Below the pieces are notes generated by a model, which searched no databases, was not told the DNA's origin, and saw only the letters and a list, made by a program, of their open reading frames with translations. Below, in pieces: positions 18,592-26,573 of a DNA stretch of 64,000 nucleotides; the first letter of the stretch is position 1; each line of letters begins with the position of its first letter. Source of the DNA: UBA4744 sp963707435. Its GTDB lineage: Bacteria > Actinomycetota > Acidimicrobiia > Spongiisociales > UBA4744. Both the position numbers and the translations under genes were made by a program. The stretch lies in the NCBI GenBank assembly GCA_963707435.1, contig CAVPPF010000007.1, forward strand, positions 548,787 through 612,786, in the 5' to 3' direction.

Positions 18592-18707
18592 CGAAGCCCG
18601 CCGGACTTCTCTTCGAGTCTTTCACGCCTCATCGGTTCGCGTGAATCCTGGCCCCGTCGCTAAGATTCATCGTCGCGCTCACAACCATTGGCAATCAGGA
18701 GCAGACC

Positions 18708-18953
18708 ATGAAGGTATGGATCGATCAAGACCTCTGCACAGGAGATGGGCTGTGCGAAGAAATCGCACCCGACGTTTTCGTGCTGCTCGACGACGGGCTC
18801 GCCTACGTGCGTGAAGGGGACAAGATCTTCGCCGCCTCCGAAGGGAACGAGGAAGGCGCCGCCGGAGTGGCAGTGGTTCCTGCCGGGCAGGAAGACTTGA
18901 CGATCGAGTCGGCCGAAGAATGCCCGGGAGAGTGCATCTTCATCGAACCGTGA
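18708..18953 (+). CDS. small ferredoxin ([3Fe-4S]/[4Fe-4S] type)
   Basis: 81 residues. Cys10 and Cys16 (CTGDGLC, followed by APDVF) with CPGEC (Cys72, Cys76) near the C terminus. Actinobacterial [3Fe-4S] ferredoxins use the first, second and CP cysteines; Cys76 is an extra that could complete a 4Fe cluster. Soluble electron carrier. AGGAG is well placed before the ATG. In this window possible partners are the 2-oxoacid:ferredoxin oxidoreductase and the NfnAB-like pair. Convergent with trmI, 15 bases away. Confidence 0.85.
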   Translation: MKVWIDQDLCTGDGLCEEIAPDVFVLLDDGLAYVREGDKIFAASEGNEEGAAGVAVVPAGQEDLTIESAEECPGECIFIEP

Positions 18954-18968
18954 GCCGGGGAACCGCCA

Positions 18969-19760
18969 TCACGGCGCGTCGGTGAGGATCTTCCTCGCCA
19001 CGGTGATGAATCCGGTGTGTCCGACCATCCGGTGATCCGGACGAACCGATCGGCCGTCGACGTTCCAGGTTCGAAGGAACGTCTCGAAGGATGCCAGCTC
19101 GACGAACGATCCAGTCGCCCGGAGCGTCTCCACCGTCTGCTGCATTTGCGGAACTGTCGGCACGTAGCAACAGAACACTCCGCCACCTTCAAGTGATTCG
19201 ACAGCCGCATCCACGACGTCCCACGGTTGGGGAAGATCCAGGACGATCCGGTCCGGGCGAACGTCGGCCACCGTGTCCTCGACGTCACCGATGCGTAGAT
19301 CCAGATTGGCGGGCAGTTCTCCGAAGAAACGGGTGATCGCCTCGCGAGCGTGCTGCGCGTGATCTTCGCGCCGTTCGATGCTCACCACCCGCCCGCCGGG
19401 GCCAACCGCTCTCACGAGCGCCATCGTCAAGGCCCCGGAACCGGTACCCGCCTCGAGCACGAGGGATCCGGGCGCAATGTCTGCGTAGACGAGAATCGGA
19501 CCAATGTCCTTCGGATAGACGACCTGCGCCCCTCGCTTCATCTTCAGCACGTAGTCGAAGAAGCGGGGGCGGAGCGCCACGAGCCGGCTCCCCTTCTCCG
19601 AGCGGACCGAACCGCCTTCGGGAACGCCGATGATTTCGGCATGGGACAGTCTTCCGAGGTGCGAATGGAACTCGCCGCCCTCGGTGAGCCGGATCAGGTA
19701 GTACCGGCCCTTGGCATCGATGAGCAGACAATCTTCGCCGGCGGCCAGGGGTCTGGTCAT
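18969..19760 (-). CDS. trmI: tRNA (adenine-58-N1)-methyltransferase TrmI
   Basis: 263 residues. N-terminal beta domain, then the Rossmann methyltransferase with SAM motif VLEAGTGSGALT near residue 101-112 and a conserved DLPQPW active-site motif. This is the bacterial/archaeal TrmI tetrameric enzyme that makes m1A58 in the T loop of tRNA. Its start overlaps the stop of the TtuA-like gene (ATGA), linking m1A58 and U54 thiolation, which are biochemically coupled in Thermus. Confidence 0.92.
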   Translation of the reverse strand: MTRPLAAGEDCLLIDAKGRYYLIRLTEGGEFHSHLGRLSHAEIIGVPEGGSVRSEKGSRLVALRPRFFDYVLKMKRGAQVVYPKDIGPILVYADIAPGSLVLEAGTGSGALTMALVRAVGPGGRVVSIERREDHAQHAREAITRFFGELPANLDLRIGDVEDTVADVRPDRIVLDLPQPWDVVDAAVESLEGGGVFCCYVPTVPQMQQTVETLRATGSFVELASFETFLRTWNVDGRSVRPDHRMVGHTGFITVARKILTDAP

Positions 19761-20665
19761 GCGTCACGCTCCCGCCGCGGCCCGGTGGCGCGTTCCCGTA
19801 CGCGGCAGAACGCACACACGTCGCCCGTCGTCGGGCTGCCACACGTGGCGCAGGAGGCCAGATCGACGTCTTCGGCGTCCTCAAAGTGCGCGGCCCCCCG
19901 GTCGAGGAACCCGAAGAGGAATTTCTGTTTGACGCCCGGGGACGAGCCTTCGAGGAGATTCATGCGTTCCTTCAGCCGGTTGACCGTGTTCCCGGCCACC
20001 ATCGGACACTCCTCCACTTCGTAGTCGATGCCGCGCAGCACCGCATACGCCGCCGTTTCGCGCTCTGCCAGCCTGATCAACGGCTTCACCTTTCGAGCGA
20101 GACCGGGCACCGCCGGCAATACCGGAGCCTGGCGGCCCAGGTATTCGGTGTTCCAGTTCAGGACGTTGCCGAGCAAGGTGGCAGCTTCGTCATCGAGGTT
20201 GTGCCCCATGACCAGGACGTCGTAGCCGGCGGCCGCTTCGTTCAGGAGATACCGCTTGGACAGCCCGCACACCGAGCACGCACTTCTGCCCTGCGTCGAT
20301 GCCGCCTGCGGAATGGAGAAGCCGTATTCGAGGGGCAGGTCGACTACCCGCAGGGCGAGATTCCGGTCTGCGGCGAAACGCTCCGTGAGCCGCAAGCTCT
20401 CGGCGCTGTACGCACCGATCCCGAGATGCAGGTAGACACCGTCGACCCGGTAGCCTGCCACGGTCAGAATATCCCAGAGGGCCAGGCTGTCCTTGCCCCC
20501 GGATACCCCGAGCAACAACCGGTCGTCGGGCCCGAACATCTCGTAATCGTGAATGGTGCGGGCCACCTGGCGCTGCACGTGTTCGATGAAGTGATCGGGA
20601 CAGAAGGCGGCATTGTGGCGCCGGACCTCGACGGCCGCGCGCTGTTTGCAGACTCGACAGTTCAT
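19757..20665 (-). CDS. TtuA-like tRNA U54 2-thiolation enzyme
   Basis: 302 residues. An N-terminal zinc finger (CxxC then CxxH, residues 3-25), the PP-loop GVSGGKDS at 53-60 that adenylates the uridine, an internal CSVC/CGLS cysteine group for an Fe-S cluster, and a C-terminal zinc ribbon (CATC...CAFC) give the TtuA/TtcA arrangement. TtuA thiolates U54 (m5s2U54) using sulfur carried by TtuB. Between ttuB-like and trmI genes, which strongly favours TtuA over TtcA. Confidence 0.85.
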   Translation of the reverse strand: MNCRVCKQRAAVEVRRHNAAFCPDHFIEHVQRQVARTIHDYEMFGPDDRLLLGVSGGKDSLALWDILTVAGYRVDGVYLHLGIGAYSAESLRLTERFAADRNLALRVVDLPLEYGFSIPQAASTQGRSACSVCGLSKRYLLNEAAAGYDVLVMGHNLDDEAATLLGNVLNWNTEYLGRQAPVLPAVPGLARKVKPLIRLAERETAAYAVLRGIDYEVEECPMVAGNTVNRLKERMNLLEGSSPGVKQKFLFGFLDRGAAHFEDAEDVDLASCATCGSPTTGDVCAFCRVRERATGPRRERDA

Positions 20666-20668
20666 AGC

Positions 20669-20866
20669 TCAGGCCCCGCCGGAGATCACCGGGCGGAGTT
20701 CGATCGTGTCGTCTGCTTCGACCTTGTCGCTGCGCGTGAGCAATTCATTCCCCCGGATCACCAAAACGGACTCGGGCACGATCTCGAGATGTTCGAGGAG
20801 CTCGCGGACCAGCTTTGGTCCTTCCACGGTGATCTCTCGTTTGGGATGCCGCAGCACGACTTTCAA
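20669..20866 (-). CDS. ubiquitin-like sulfur carrier (TtuB/ThiS/MoaD-like)
   Basis: 65 residues with a beta-grasp pattern: VVLRHPKREITVEG, a helix (KLVRELLEHLEI), VLVIRGNELL, and DDTIELRPVISGGA. It should be thiocarboxylated at the C-terminal Gly and feed TtuA. Unusually the Gly-Gly is followed by an Ala, so an activation step trimming one residue is implied. TTG start overlaps the upstream miniprotein stop (TTGA). Confidence 0.82.
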   Translation of the reverse strand: MKVVLRHPKREITVEGPKLVRELLEHLEIVPESVLVIRGNELLTRSDKVEADDTIELRPVISGGA

Positions 20867-20961
20867 GAGAACAGCAGTGATCCAAAGCTGATCGCCAGGG
20901 TGAGCACCATGGAGATCACGACCAGCCAGACGACCACCCTCACGAATTTTTCGTTGCGCAT
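20863..20961 (-). CDS. 32-residue Prli42-like membrane miniprotein
   Basis: 32 residues: a short basic N terminus (MRNEKFVRVV) followed by one membrane helix (VWLVVISMVLTLAISFGSLLF). Length and pattern resemble Prli42 / DUF4044 miniproteins, known in Firmicutes as the membrane anchor of the stressosome. The TTGA overlap with the ttuB-like gene shows it is translated as part of this operon. The Prli42 relation is from pattern only. Confidence 0.6.
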   Translation of the reverse strand: MRNEKFVRVVVWLVVISMVLTLAISFGSLLFS

Positions 20962-20995
20962 GTGTCCATACTCTAAGTCGCCTATCCTGTTTTGC

Positions 20996-21202
20996 ATGAA
21001 CCTGTTGCAGCGCGGCCTGACGAACAGCTTTCGCGGATTGCGCACGGGTGACGCCAACCTGTTTGCGCTCGGCGCCGCCATGCTGTTCATTGTCTGGTGG
21101 CGTTCGTCGAAACCGGCGCCCGCCCGGGTCTACCGAAAGAAACTCCGACCGGGAGACGCCGTGACGATCCGGTTGACGCCCCGTGGCGTCAACGAGGCTT
21201 GA
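20996..21202 (+). CDS. small membrane protein, unknown
   Basis: 68 residues. One hydrophobic segment (LFALGAAMLFIVWWR) about residues 22-36, flanked by a basic C-terminal region (KKLRPGDAVTIRLTPRG) with an SH3-like strand look. Divergent from the miniprotein gene with only 34 bases between starts. No family recognised. Confidence 0.55.
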   Translation: MNLLQRGLTNSFRGLRTGDANLFALGAAMLFIVWWRSSKPAPARVYRKKLRPGDAVTIRLTPRGVNEA

Positions 21203-21211
21203 CCCGACCGA

Positions 21212-21403
21212 TCAGGCTTTGAAAACCTCGATGATGGCTGCACCCTTCTTGCCGCGGCGTCGCCCGAGGAGAAACGCAACCACGATGATCGCCACGACCG
21301 CGACCGCCGCCACCACCGCCTTGTCCTGAGCGCTCTCTTTGGTTTCGACGAGCGCCTGCTCGATCTGGCGAGCTTTTGCTTCTATGTCGGCACGTTCCAC
21401 CAT
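21212..21403 (-). CDS. small single-pass membrane protein
   Basis: 63 residues: N-terminal amphipathic helix (ERADIEAKARQIEQALVETKESAQDK), one membrane helix (VVAAVAVVAIIVVAFLLGRR), and a basic tail. The start ATG overlaps the stop of the upstream DUF1469 gene (TGATG). This pairing of a DUF1469 protein with a DUF3618-like helix-TM protein is common in actinobacteria; role unknown, probably envelope-related. Confidence 0.65.
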   Translation of the reverse strand: MVERADIEAKARQIEQALVETKESAQDKAVVAAVAVVAIIVVAFLLGRRRGKKGAAIIEVFKA

Positions 21404-21696
21404 CAGCGAGTTGCCCTCCAAACGATAAGCCCGGCCACCCCGGCCGAGACAAGGGCCGATGAGAACAGAGCGAGCGCCGTCCACAATCCACCCTCGGGAA
21501 AGACCTCGATCAAGAGGCGCATGCCGGCCGTAGCCAGCAGAATGACCCCAATGGCAACCAGGATCCCGGCTCCAACGCTCATCCCGGCAACTTTTCCGAG
21601 CCGCTTGGCCGGCTCGAGGGTCTCCTGACGGAGGTACTCCTTCGACAGTTCAACCAGTTCGCCGGCTAGTTGCGGTATTTCGCTCATGTTGCTCAT
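21403..21696 (-). CDS. DUF1469 / phage-holin-superfamily-like membrane protein
   Basis: 97 residues. Two hydrophobic helices (AGMSVGAGILVAIGVILLATAGM and LALFSSALVSAGVAGLIVW) after an N-terminal amphipathic region (ELVELSKEYLRQETLEP), the layout of DUF1469 (PF07332, 'putative actinobacterial holin-X'). The holin name is historical; no phage genes are nearby. Starts at 21696 or 21687 are equally possible. Confidence 0.7.
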   Translation of the reverse strand: MSNMSEIPQLAGELVELSKEYLRQETLEPAKRLGKVAGMSVGAGILVAIGVILLATAGMRLLIEVFPEGGLWTALALFSSALVSAGVAGLIVWRATR

Positions 21697-21784
21697 ATGG
21701 TTCTCTCGGTCTGGACCAGGTGAGGCTACCACCACACTCCGGTCGATCATGATCGCCGCCCTCCGTGGTTAGGGTATTTGCGCC

Positions 21785-23056
21785 ATGGCACAACGCGGAA
21801 AGCATCGAGAAGTTGGCTTGGGAGACGATTTCACCGCAGTGTGGATCGGCCAGACCGTTTCGCTCTTCGGCGACTACATCGCCTATCTCACCATTCCGCT
21901 CTTCCTGAACGAGCTGAGCAAGCGGGCCTTCGACTTCGGTTTGATCGCCGCCGCCGAGAACATCCCTACCTTGCTGTTTGGTTTCCTCGGCGGAGTGCTC
22001 CTCGACCGGTTTCGGCTCAGGCCGATCCTGATCGTCGGTGATCTGCTGCGGGCTTCAGCTTTCGTCGTACTCGCCATCATGTCGACCAGCGCGGACTTTC
22101 AGGTATGGATGCTGCTTCCGTTTTCGTTCCTCGTCGGCAGCCTGGCGGCATCCTTCAACGCCGGTTTGCAGTCGTTCGTACCTGCGGTTGTGGCTCCACG
22201 TCTGCTGGCCTCCGCCAACAGCCGCCTGTCGCTCTCCCAGCAAATCGCGTTCTTGTTGGGCCCGCTCACCGGTGGCCTCATCGTTGCGTCGCTCGGGTTC
22301 GCTGCGGCGTTCACGTTCAACGCCATCACCTTTGTCGTCTCGGCTGCATCGTTCATGTTTGTCCGGTCTCCGGTCGATCGCACCCTCCCGTCCGAGGGGA
22401 GGTTCGTCGCAGACGTCATCGAGGGCTGGCTCTACCTCTGGCAAGACACCCGCATCAGGCTGACCACCCTGGCCGGCTCGCTCGGCAACTTCGTGACCGG
22501 GTTCATCGAGGCGGCGCTGGTACTGATCGGGGCCAAGATCCTGGGAACCGACGATCCCGCGCAGCTCGGCCTCTTTGTGCTCGGTATGGGTGCCGGGGGT
22601 CTCATCGGTGCTTTCACGGCGGCCTACGTGATCAGGGTTATCGGCATCGGGCGCGCGTTCATCGCCGGACTGACCCTGTTCGGAACGGGCCTGTTCTCGA
22701 TGACGTTCGCAACGGGCCTGGCCATGGTGGCGACCGTCCTGGTCGGCGCCTTCATGGGACTGGTCTGGGTGAATGTTTCCATGACGACCATGCGTCAGCT
22801 GTACACGCCGGCACACTTGCTCGGCCGGGTGACCGCCACGGCTCGTGCGATTGCGTGGGGAACCCTGCCGTTCGGAGCCCTCTTTGGCACCGCGCTGGCC
22901 GACCGGATTGGTTTGCTGACGATTGTGCGCGTCGGACCCGTTCTGATCGTTGCGTTTGCCCTGTTCTTGATCTCCACCACGGTGTGGAACGCTGCGGCCG
23001 AGCAAAGCCACCACGACGCCGGCACCGGTGCTCTCACCGGGCCACGGGGCGGGTAG
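21785..23056 (+). CDS. MFS transporter
   Basis: 423 residues with about 12 membrane helices. The N-terminal FTAVWIGQTVSLFGDYIAYL and the loop GGVLLDRFRLRPILI match the MFS_3 (enterobactin-exporter-like) group, and the second half has a matching region. Probable drug or siderophore exporter, substrate unknown. It ends 26 bases before the acyl-CoA dehydrogenase start, so co-transcription is likely. Confidence 0.85.
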   Translation: MAQRGKHREVGLGDDFTAVWIGQTVSLFGDYIAYLTIPLFLNELSKRAFDFGLIAAAENIPTLLFGFLGGVLLDRFRLRPILIVGDLLRASAFVVLAIMSTSADFQVWMLLPFSFLVGSLAASFNAGLQSFVPAVVAPRLLASANSRLSLSQQIAFLLGPLTGGLIVASLGFAAAFTFNAITFVVSAASFMFVRSPVDRTLPSEGRFVADVIEGWLYLWQDTRIRLTTLAGSLGNFVTGFIEAALVLIGAKILGTDDPAQLGLFVLGMGAGGLIGAFTAAYVIRVIGIGRAFIAGLTLFGTGLFSMTFATGLAMVATVLVGAFMGLVWVNVSMTTMRQLYTPAHLLGRVTATARAIAWGTLPFGALFGTALADRIGLLTIVRVGPVLIVAFALFLISTTVWNAAAEQSHHDAGTGALTGPRGG

Positions 23057-23082
23057 CGTTGGTCGAAACGGAGGTGCCTTCC

Positions 23083-24717
23083 GTGGCCACGCATGACGTC
23101 GTCAACCAGCCGCCCCCACTGATCGACTACAACCCCTATCTCGGTGATGCCACCCTGCAGGCAGCGCTCGCCAGAGAGGGCGGATCGCGGGCACATGATG
23201 ATCTGATCGCTCTCGGCGCCGAAGCCGGATCGGCCGAGGTCATCGAGTGGGGCTTCCAGGCCAACGCCAACGTGCCGCTTCTCGTTACCCACGATCCCTA
23301 CGGCCATCGCATCGACCGGGTCGATTTCCACCCCGCCTGGCATGCGTTGATGAAACTCTCGGTCTCCCGCGGTCTGCATTCGTTGCCCTGGGAAGGCCGG
23401 GGCGAAGGCGGCTATGCCGCCCGGGCGGCCGGGTTCTTCCTGATGAGCCAGATCGAGCAGGGACACGGCTGTCCCATTTCGATGACCACCTCGGTGATTC
23501 CCAGCCTCCGCCTGCAACCGGACCTGGCCGCCGAATGGGAACCGGATGTTCTCTCGCGGACCTATGACCCGGCGTTTGCCCCGCGGTCGAAGAAGTCGGG
23601 GGTGCTGCTCGGTATGGCGCTCACCGAGAAGCAGGGCGGTTCGGATGTGAGGTCGAACCTCGCGACCGCAGTGCCGATCAACGGCGGAGGGTCGGGAGGC
23701 GAGTATGCGCTGACCGGACACAAATGGTTCTGCTCCGCCCCGATGAGCGATGCGTTTCTGGTGCTGGCCCAGGCGCCGGGGGGCCTCTCGTGCTTTCTGC
23801 TTCCGCGCTGGACCCCCGGGGACGAGCCGAACCCTATTTCGATCATCCGGCTGAAGGACAAGCTCGGCAATCGTTCCAATGCCTCGAGCGAGATCGAATT
23901 CGAGGGTGCGTGGGGACGCATGGTCGGCGAGGAGGGACGCGGCGTTCGCACCATCATCGAAATGATCAACCACACCCGGCTCGATTGCGTCATAGGATCG
24001 GCCGCCATCATGCGTCAGGCGGTGACCCAGGCCGTCCACCACAGCCGCCATCGCACGGCGTTCGGGGCCCTGCTGGCCGGTCAACCACTGATGCAGAACG
24101 TGCTCGCCGACCTCGTCGTGGAATCGGAAGCAGCCACGCTCCTCATGATGCGCCTGGCCGGATCCTTCGACCGGAGCGAGGATCCCTTCGAGGCGTCGTT
24201 CCTGCGGTTGGCTACCTCCGTCGGGAAGTACTGGGTGTGCAAGCGAACGCCCATGCTGTCCGGTGAGGCTCTGGAATGCCTGGGTGGGAACGGGTATGTG
24301 GAGGAGTCGAACCTCCCCCGCCTCTACCGCGAGAGCCCCGTCAACTCGGTCTGGGAAGGATCCGGAAATGTCATCGCGCTCGACGTGGTTCGTGCGCTCA
24401 ACCGGTCCCCGGCCTCGCTCGAGGCCGTCCTGGCCGAAATCAACCTGGCGTCCGGGGCCGACGACCGGCTCGACGCAGCGATCGGTCATCTCGAGGGGGC
24501 GGTCGGGGATCTCACGGACGGGGAGTCACAGGCACGGCGTCTGGTCGAAGCGCTGGCCCTGACGCTGCAGGGTTCCCTGGTCGTGCGTCACGGATCGCCC
24601 GCCGTTGCCGACGCCTTCATGGCCTCCCGGTTCAGTTCAGGGTGGGGCCGGGCGTTCGGGACGCTCCCGCCGGGCATCGACTTCGAGAGCATCCTCCGGC
24701 TCGTCGACGTCGGGTGA
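23083..24717 (+). CDS. AidB-like acyl-CoA dehydrogenase
   Basis: 544 residues. N-terminal VVNQPPPLIDYNPYLGD is the AidB signature; MTEKQGGSDVRSN, the FAD-binding GYKWF-like segment (GHKWFCSAPMSD), and the catalytic-glutamate region NSVWEGSGNV follow. In E. coli AidB binds DNA and protects against alkylation; actinobacterial members may simply be flavin dehydrogenases. GTG at 23083 has GGAGG 8 bases upstream. The 3' end overlaps an opposite-strand gene by 81 bases. Confidence 0.87.
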   Translation: MATHDVVNQPPPLIDYNPYLGDATLQAALAREGGSRAHDDLIALGAEAGSAEVIEWGFQANANVPLLVTHDPYGHRIDRVDFHPAWHALMKLSVSRGLHSLPWEGRGEGGYAARAAGFFLMSQIEQGHGCPISMTTSVIPSLRLQPDLAAEWEPDVLSRTYDPAFAPRSKKSGVLLGMALTEKQGGSDVRSNLATAVPINGGGSGGEYALTGHKWFCSAPMSDAFLVLAQAPGGLSCFLLPRWTPGDEPNPISIIRLKDKLGNRSNASSEIEFEGAWGRMVGEEGRGVRTIIEMINHTRLDCVIGSAAIMRQAVTQAVHHSRHRTAFGALLAGQPLMQNVLADLVVESEAATLLMMRLAGSFDRSEDPFEASFLRLATSVGKYWVCKRTPMLSGEALECLGGNGYVEESNLPRLYRESPVNSVWEGSGNVIALDVVRALNRSPASLEAVLAEINLASGADDRLDAAIGHLEGAVGDLTDGESQARRLVEALALTLQGSLVVRHGSPAVADAFMASRFSSGWGRAFGTLPPGIDFESILRLVDVG

Positions 24718-25101
24718 CCGCACTCCCAGGTTCGATCGTCTTCGCCACCAGTGCAGTTTGGGCAGCGGCCGGAGAACGTCGGCCAGGGGCACTCGCCGGT
24801 ACCGGCCACGCCCGAATGCGGCACCCCCGAGAATGACAAGCGGAATCGAGAAGACGACCACGTTCACCATCCGGGTTCTCGCCGCACGCACGCACTGTTC
24901 CTGGATCCACGGCGTCCTGGCCTCGTCGCTGAATTCGCCACCGAACAGGATGGCGGAAGGGGTTCCGCAGGCGACGTAGACCTTCGTCACATCCGAGCGC
25001 GAACGCACCCATCCGGTCTGATACTGAAGCGGCCAGAAAAGGAAAAGGATTCCGAGTCCGAGGCCGGCCAGGATTATCGCGATGCCACCACGTCGATACA
25101 C
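24637..25101 (-). CDS. two-helix membrane protein, unknown
   Basis: 154 residues. Membrane helix near 5-25 (GGIAIILAGLGLGILFLFWPL), an extracytoplasmic loop with two cysteines (about 45-69), a second helix near 78-96 (VNVVVFSIPLVILGGAAF), and a basic-acidic cytoplasmic tail. The tail is antisense to the end of the AidB-like gene over 81 bases, so the C-terminal part may be less constrained. No family recognised. Confidence 0.55.
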   Translation of the reverse strand: MYRRGGIAIILAGLGLGILFLFWPLQYQTGWVRSRSDVTKVYVACGTPSAILFGGEFSDEARTPWIQEQCVRAARTRMVNVVVFSIPLVILGGAAFGRGRYRRVPLADVLRPLPKLHWWRRRSNLGVRSPDVDEPEDALEVDARRERPERPAPP

Positions 25102-25121
25102 CGGACAACGTTACCGCGAGC

Positions 25122-26573
25122 CTACGGTTCCGGGATCCCGGCCGGGATCTCCCAGTCTCCGGTGCGCAGGTACGCATCCATCGAAGCTGCAGCGGTTCTG
25201 CCGGCTCCCATCGCCAGGATGACCGTCGCCCCGCCCGTCACGATGTCGCCTCCCGCAAAGACTCCCCGCTTGCTCGTGCGGCCCGTGTTCTCGTCGGTGA
25301 CCACAGTCCCCCAGCGGGTTTGACCGAGGTCCGGTGTCGTTTTGGCAAGGAGCGGATTCGGACTGTTGCCGATTGCAACCACCGCTACATCAACGGGCTC
25401 CACCCACTCGCTCCCGGGGATCGGCACCGGACGCCGGCGGCCGCCTTCGTCGGGCTCACCGAGTTCCATCCGTTGCAGGCGCACCGTCTCGAGAAACCCG
25501 TCCGCGTCTCCGGCGAACTCGGTGGGGGTCGCCAGCATCTCGAAGCGCACCCCTTCCTGGCGGGCATGATGCACCTCTTCCCGTCTGGCCGGCATCTCTT
25601 CTTCAGACCGGCGATAGATGATCGAGGCTTGCGAGGCTCCCAGCCGGACCGCCGTCCGTACTGCGTCCATGGCGGTGTTTCCTCCTCCGAAGACGGCCAC
25701 GGATCGGCCTCGCAGGTCGAGGAGCGGCGTATCGGAATCCGGCCGGTAGGCCTTCATGAGGTTCACGCGCGTGAGGAACTCGTTGGCCGAGTAGACCCCG
25801 ATGAGGTTCTCACCCGGGATGTTGGGAAAACGCGGGAGTCCGGCCCCGACTCCCAGGAAGACTGCGTCGTAGCCCTCCTCCCCGAGGAGATCATCGATCG
25901 AGTCGATCATGCCGATGACGGCGTTCGTGACGAACTCGACTCCCATGGCTTCGAGCTGGGCAATCTCGGTCCGGACGATCTCTTTCGGCAGCCGGAATTC
26001 CGGAATGCCGTAGACCAGCACACCTCCCAGCTCGTGCAGGGCCTCGAAGACGGTCACATCGTGCCCGAGCCTGGCCAGGTCGGTGGCGCAGGCCAGGCCG
26101 GACGGACCGCTTCCCACGATGGCGACCCGCTTGCCCGTTCGCTGGGCGAGTGCCGGGACGGTCATCAGACCATTGGTTCGTTCGTAGTCCGCAACGAAAC
26201 GCTCCAGCGCACCGATGGCGATCGCTTTGTCTTTTCGGGCCAGGACGCAGGTGCCCTCACATTGGTGTTCCTGCGGACAAACCCTTCCGCAGATGGCAGG
26301 CAGCGAGTTGTCGTGCTTGATCACCCTGGCGGCTTCATCGAAATCCCCGTTCGCCACCAGGTCGATGAAGTCGGTGATCCGGATCCCAACGGGACAACCA
26401 TCGATACAGACCGGTCGCCTGCACATCAGGCAGCGACTGGCTTCCGCCATGGCCAGCTCGGGCGTCAACCCGAGGTTGACCTCGGTGAAGTTGCTGCGGC
26501 GTTCGTCCGCGGGCTGCTCGGGCATGACGACCCGCGTCATTGCCATCCGTTCCTTGCCGCTCAATTGGTTCAC
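25122..26573 (-). CDS. NfnB-like / GltD-like NADPH oxidoreductase
   Basis: 483 residues. N-terminal Fe-S domain with CLMCRRPVCIDGCPVGI and CGRVCPQEHQCEGTC for two [4Fe-4S] clusters; FAD site GSGPSGLACATDLARLGHDV; second dinucleotide site FGGGNTAMDAVRTAVRLG. Annotated elsewhere as glutamate synthase small chain, but here it is coupled (GTGA overlap) to an NfnA-like subunit and no glutamate synthase large subunit is present, so an NADH-dependent ferredoxin:NADP+ oxidoreductase is more likely. The GTG at 26573 is chosen from this overlap; ATGs at 26546 and 26540 are alternatives. Confidence 0.82.
   Translation of the reverse strand: MNQLSGKERMAMTRVVMPEQPADERRSNFTEVNLGLTPELAMAEASRCLMCRRPVCIDGCPVGIRITDFIDLVANGDFDEAARVIKHDNSLPAICGRVCPQEHQCEGTCVLARKDKAIAIGALERFVADYERTNGLMTVPALAQRTGKRVAIVGSGPSGLACATDLARLGHDVTVFEALHELGGVLVYGIPEFRLPKEIVRTEIAQLEAMGVEFVTNAVIGMIDSIDDLLGEEGYDAVFLGVGAGLPRFPNIPGENLIGVYSANEFLTRVNLMKAYRPDSDTPLLDLRGRSVAVFGGGNTAMDAVRTAVRLGASQASIIYRRSEEEMPARREEVHHARQEGVRFEMLATPTEFAGDADGFLETVRLQRMELGEPDEGGRRRPVPIPGSEWVEPVDVAVVAIGNSPNPLLAKTTPDLGQTRWGTVVTDENTGRTSKRGVFAGGDIVTGGATVILAMGAGRTAAASMDAYLRTGDWEIPAGIPEP

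Noticed and set aside
21403..21696. Prophage holin
   Set aside because: DUF1469 proteins carry a holin label by similarity only, and no phage genes flank it.
22105..24717. An 870-residue plus-strand protein including the AidB-like dehydrogenase
   Set aside because: The upstream part is the shifted frame of the MFS gene; a GTG with a good GGAGG site at 23083 starts the real protein.
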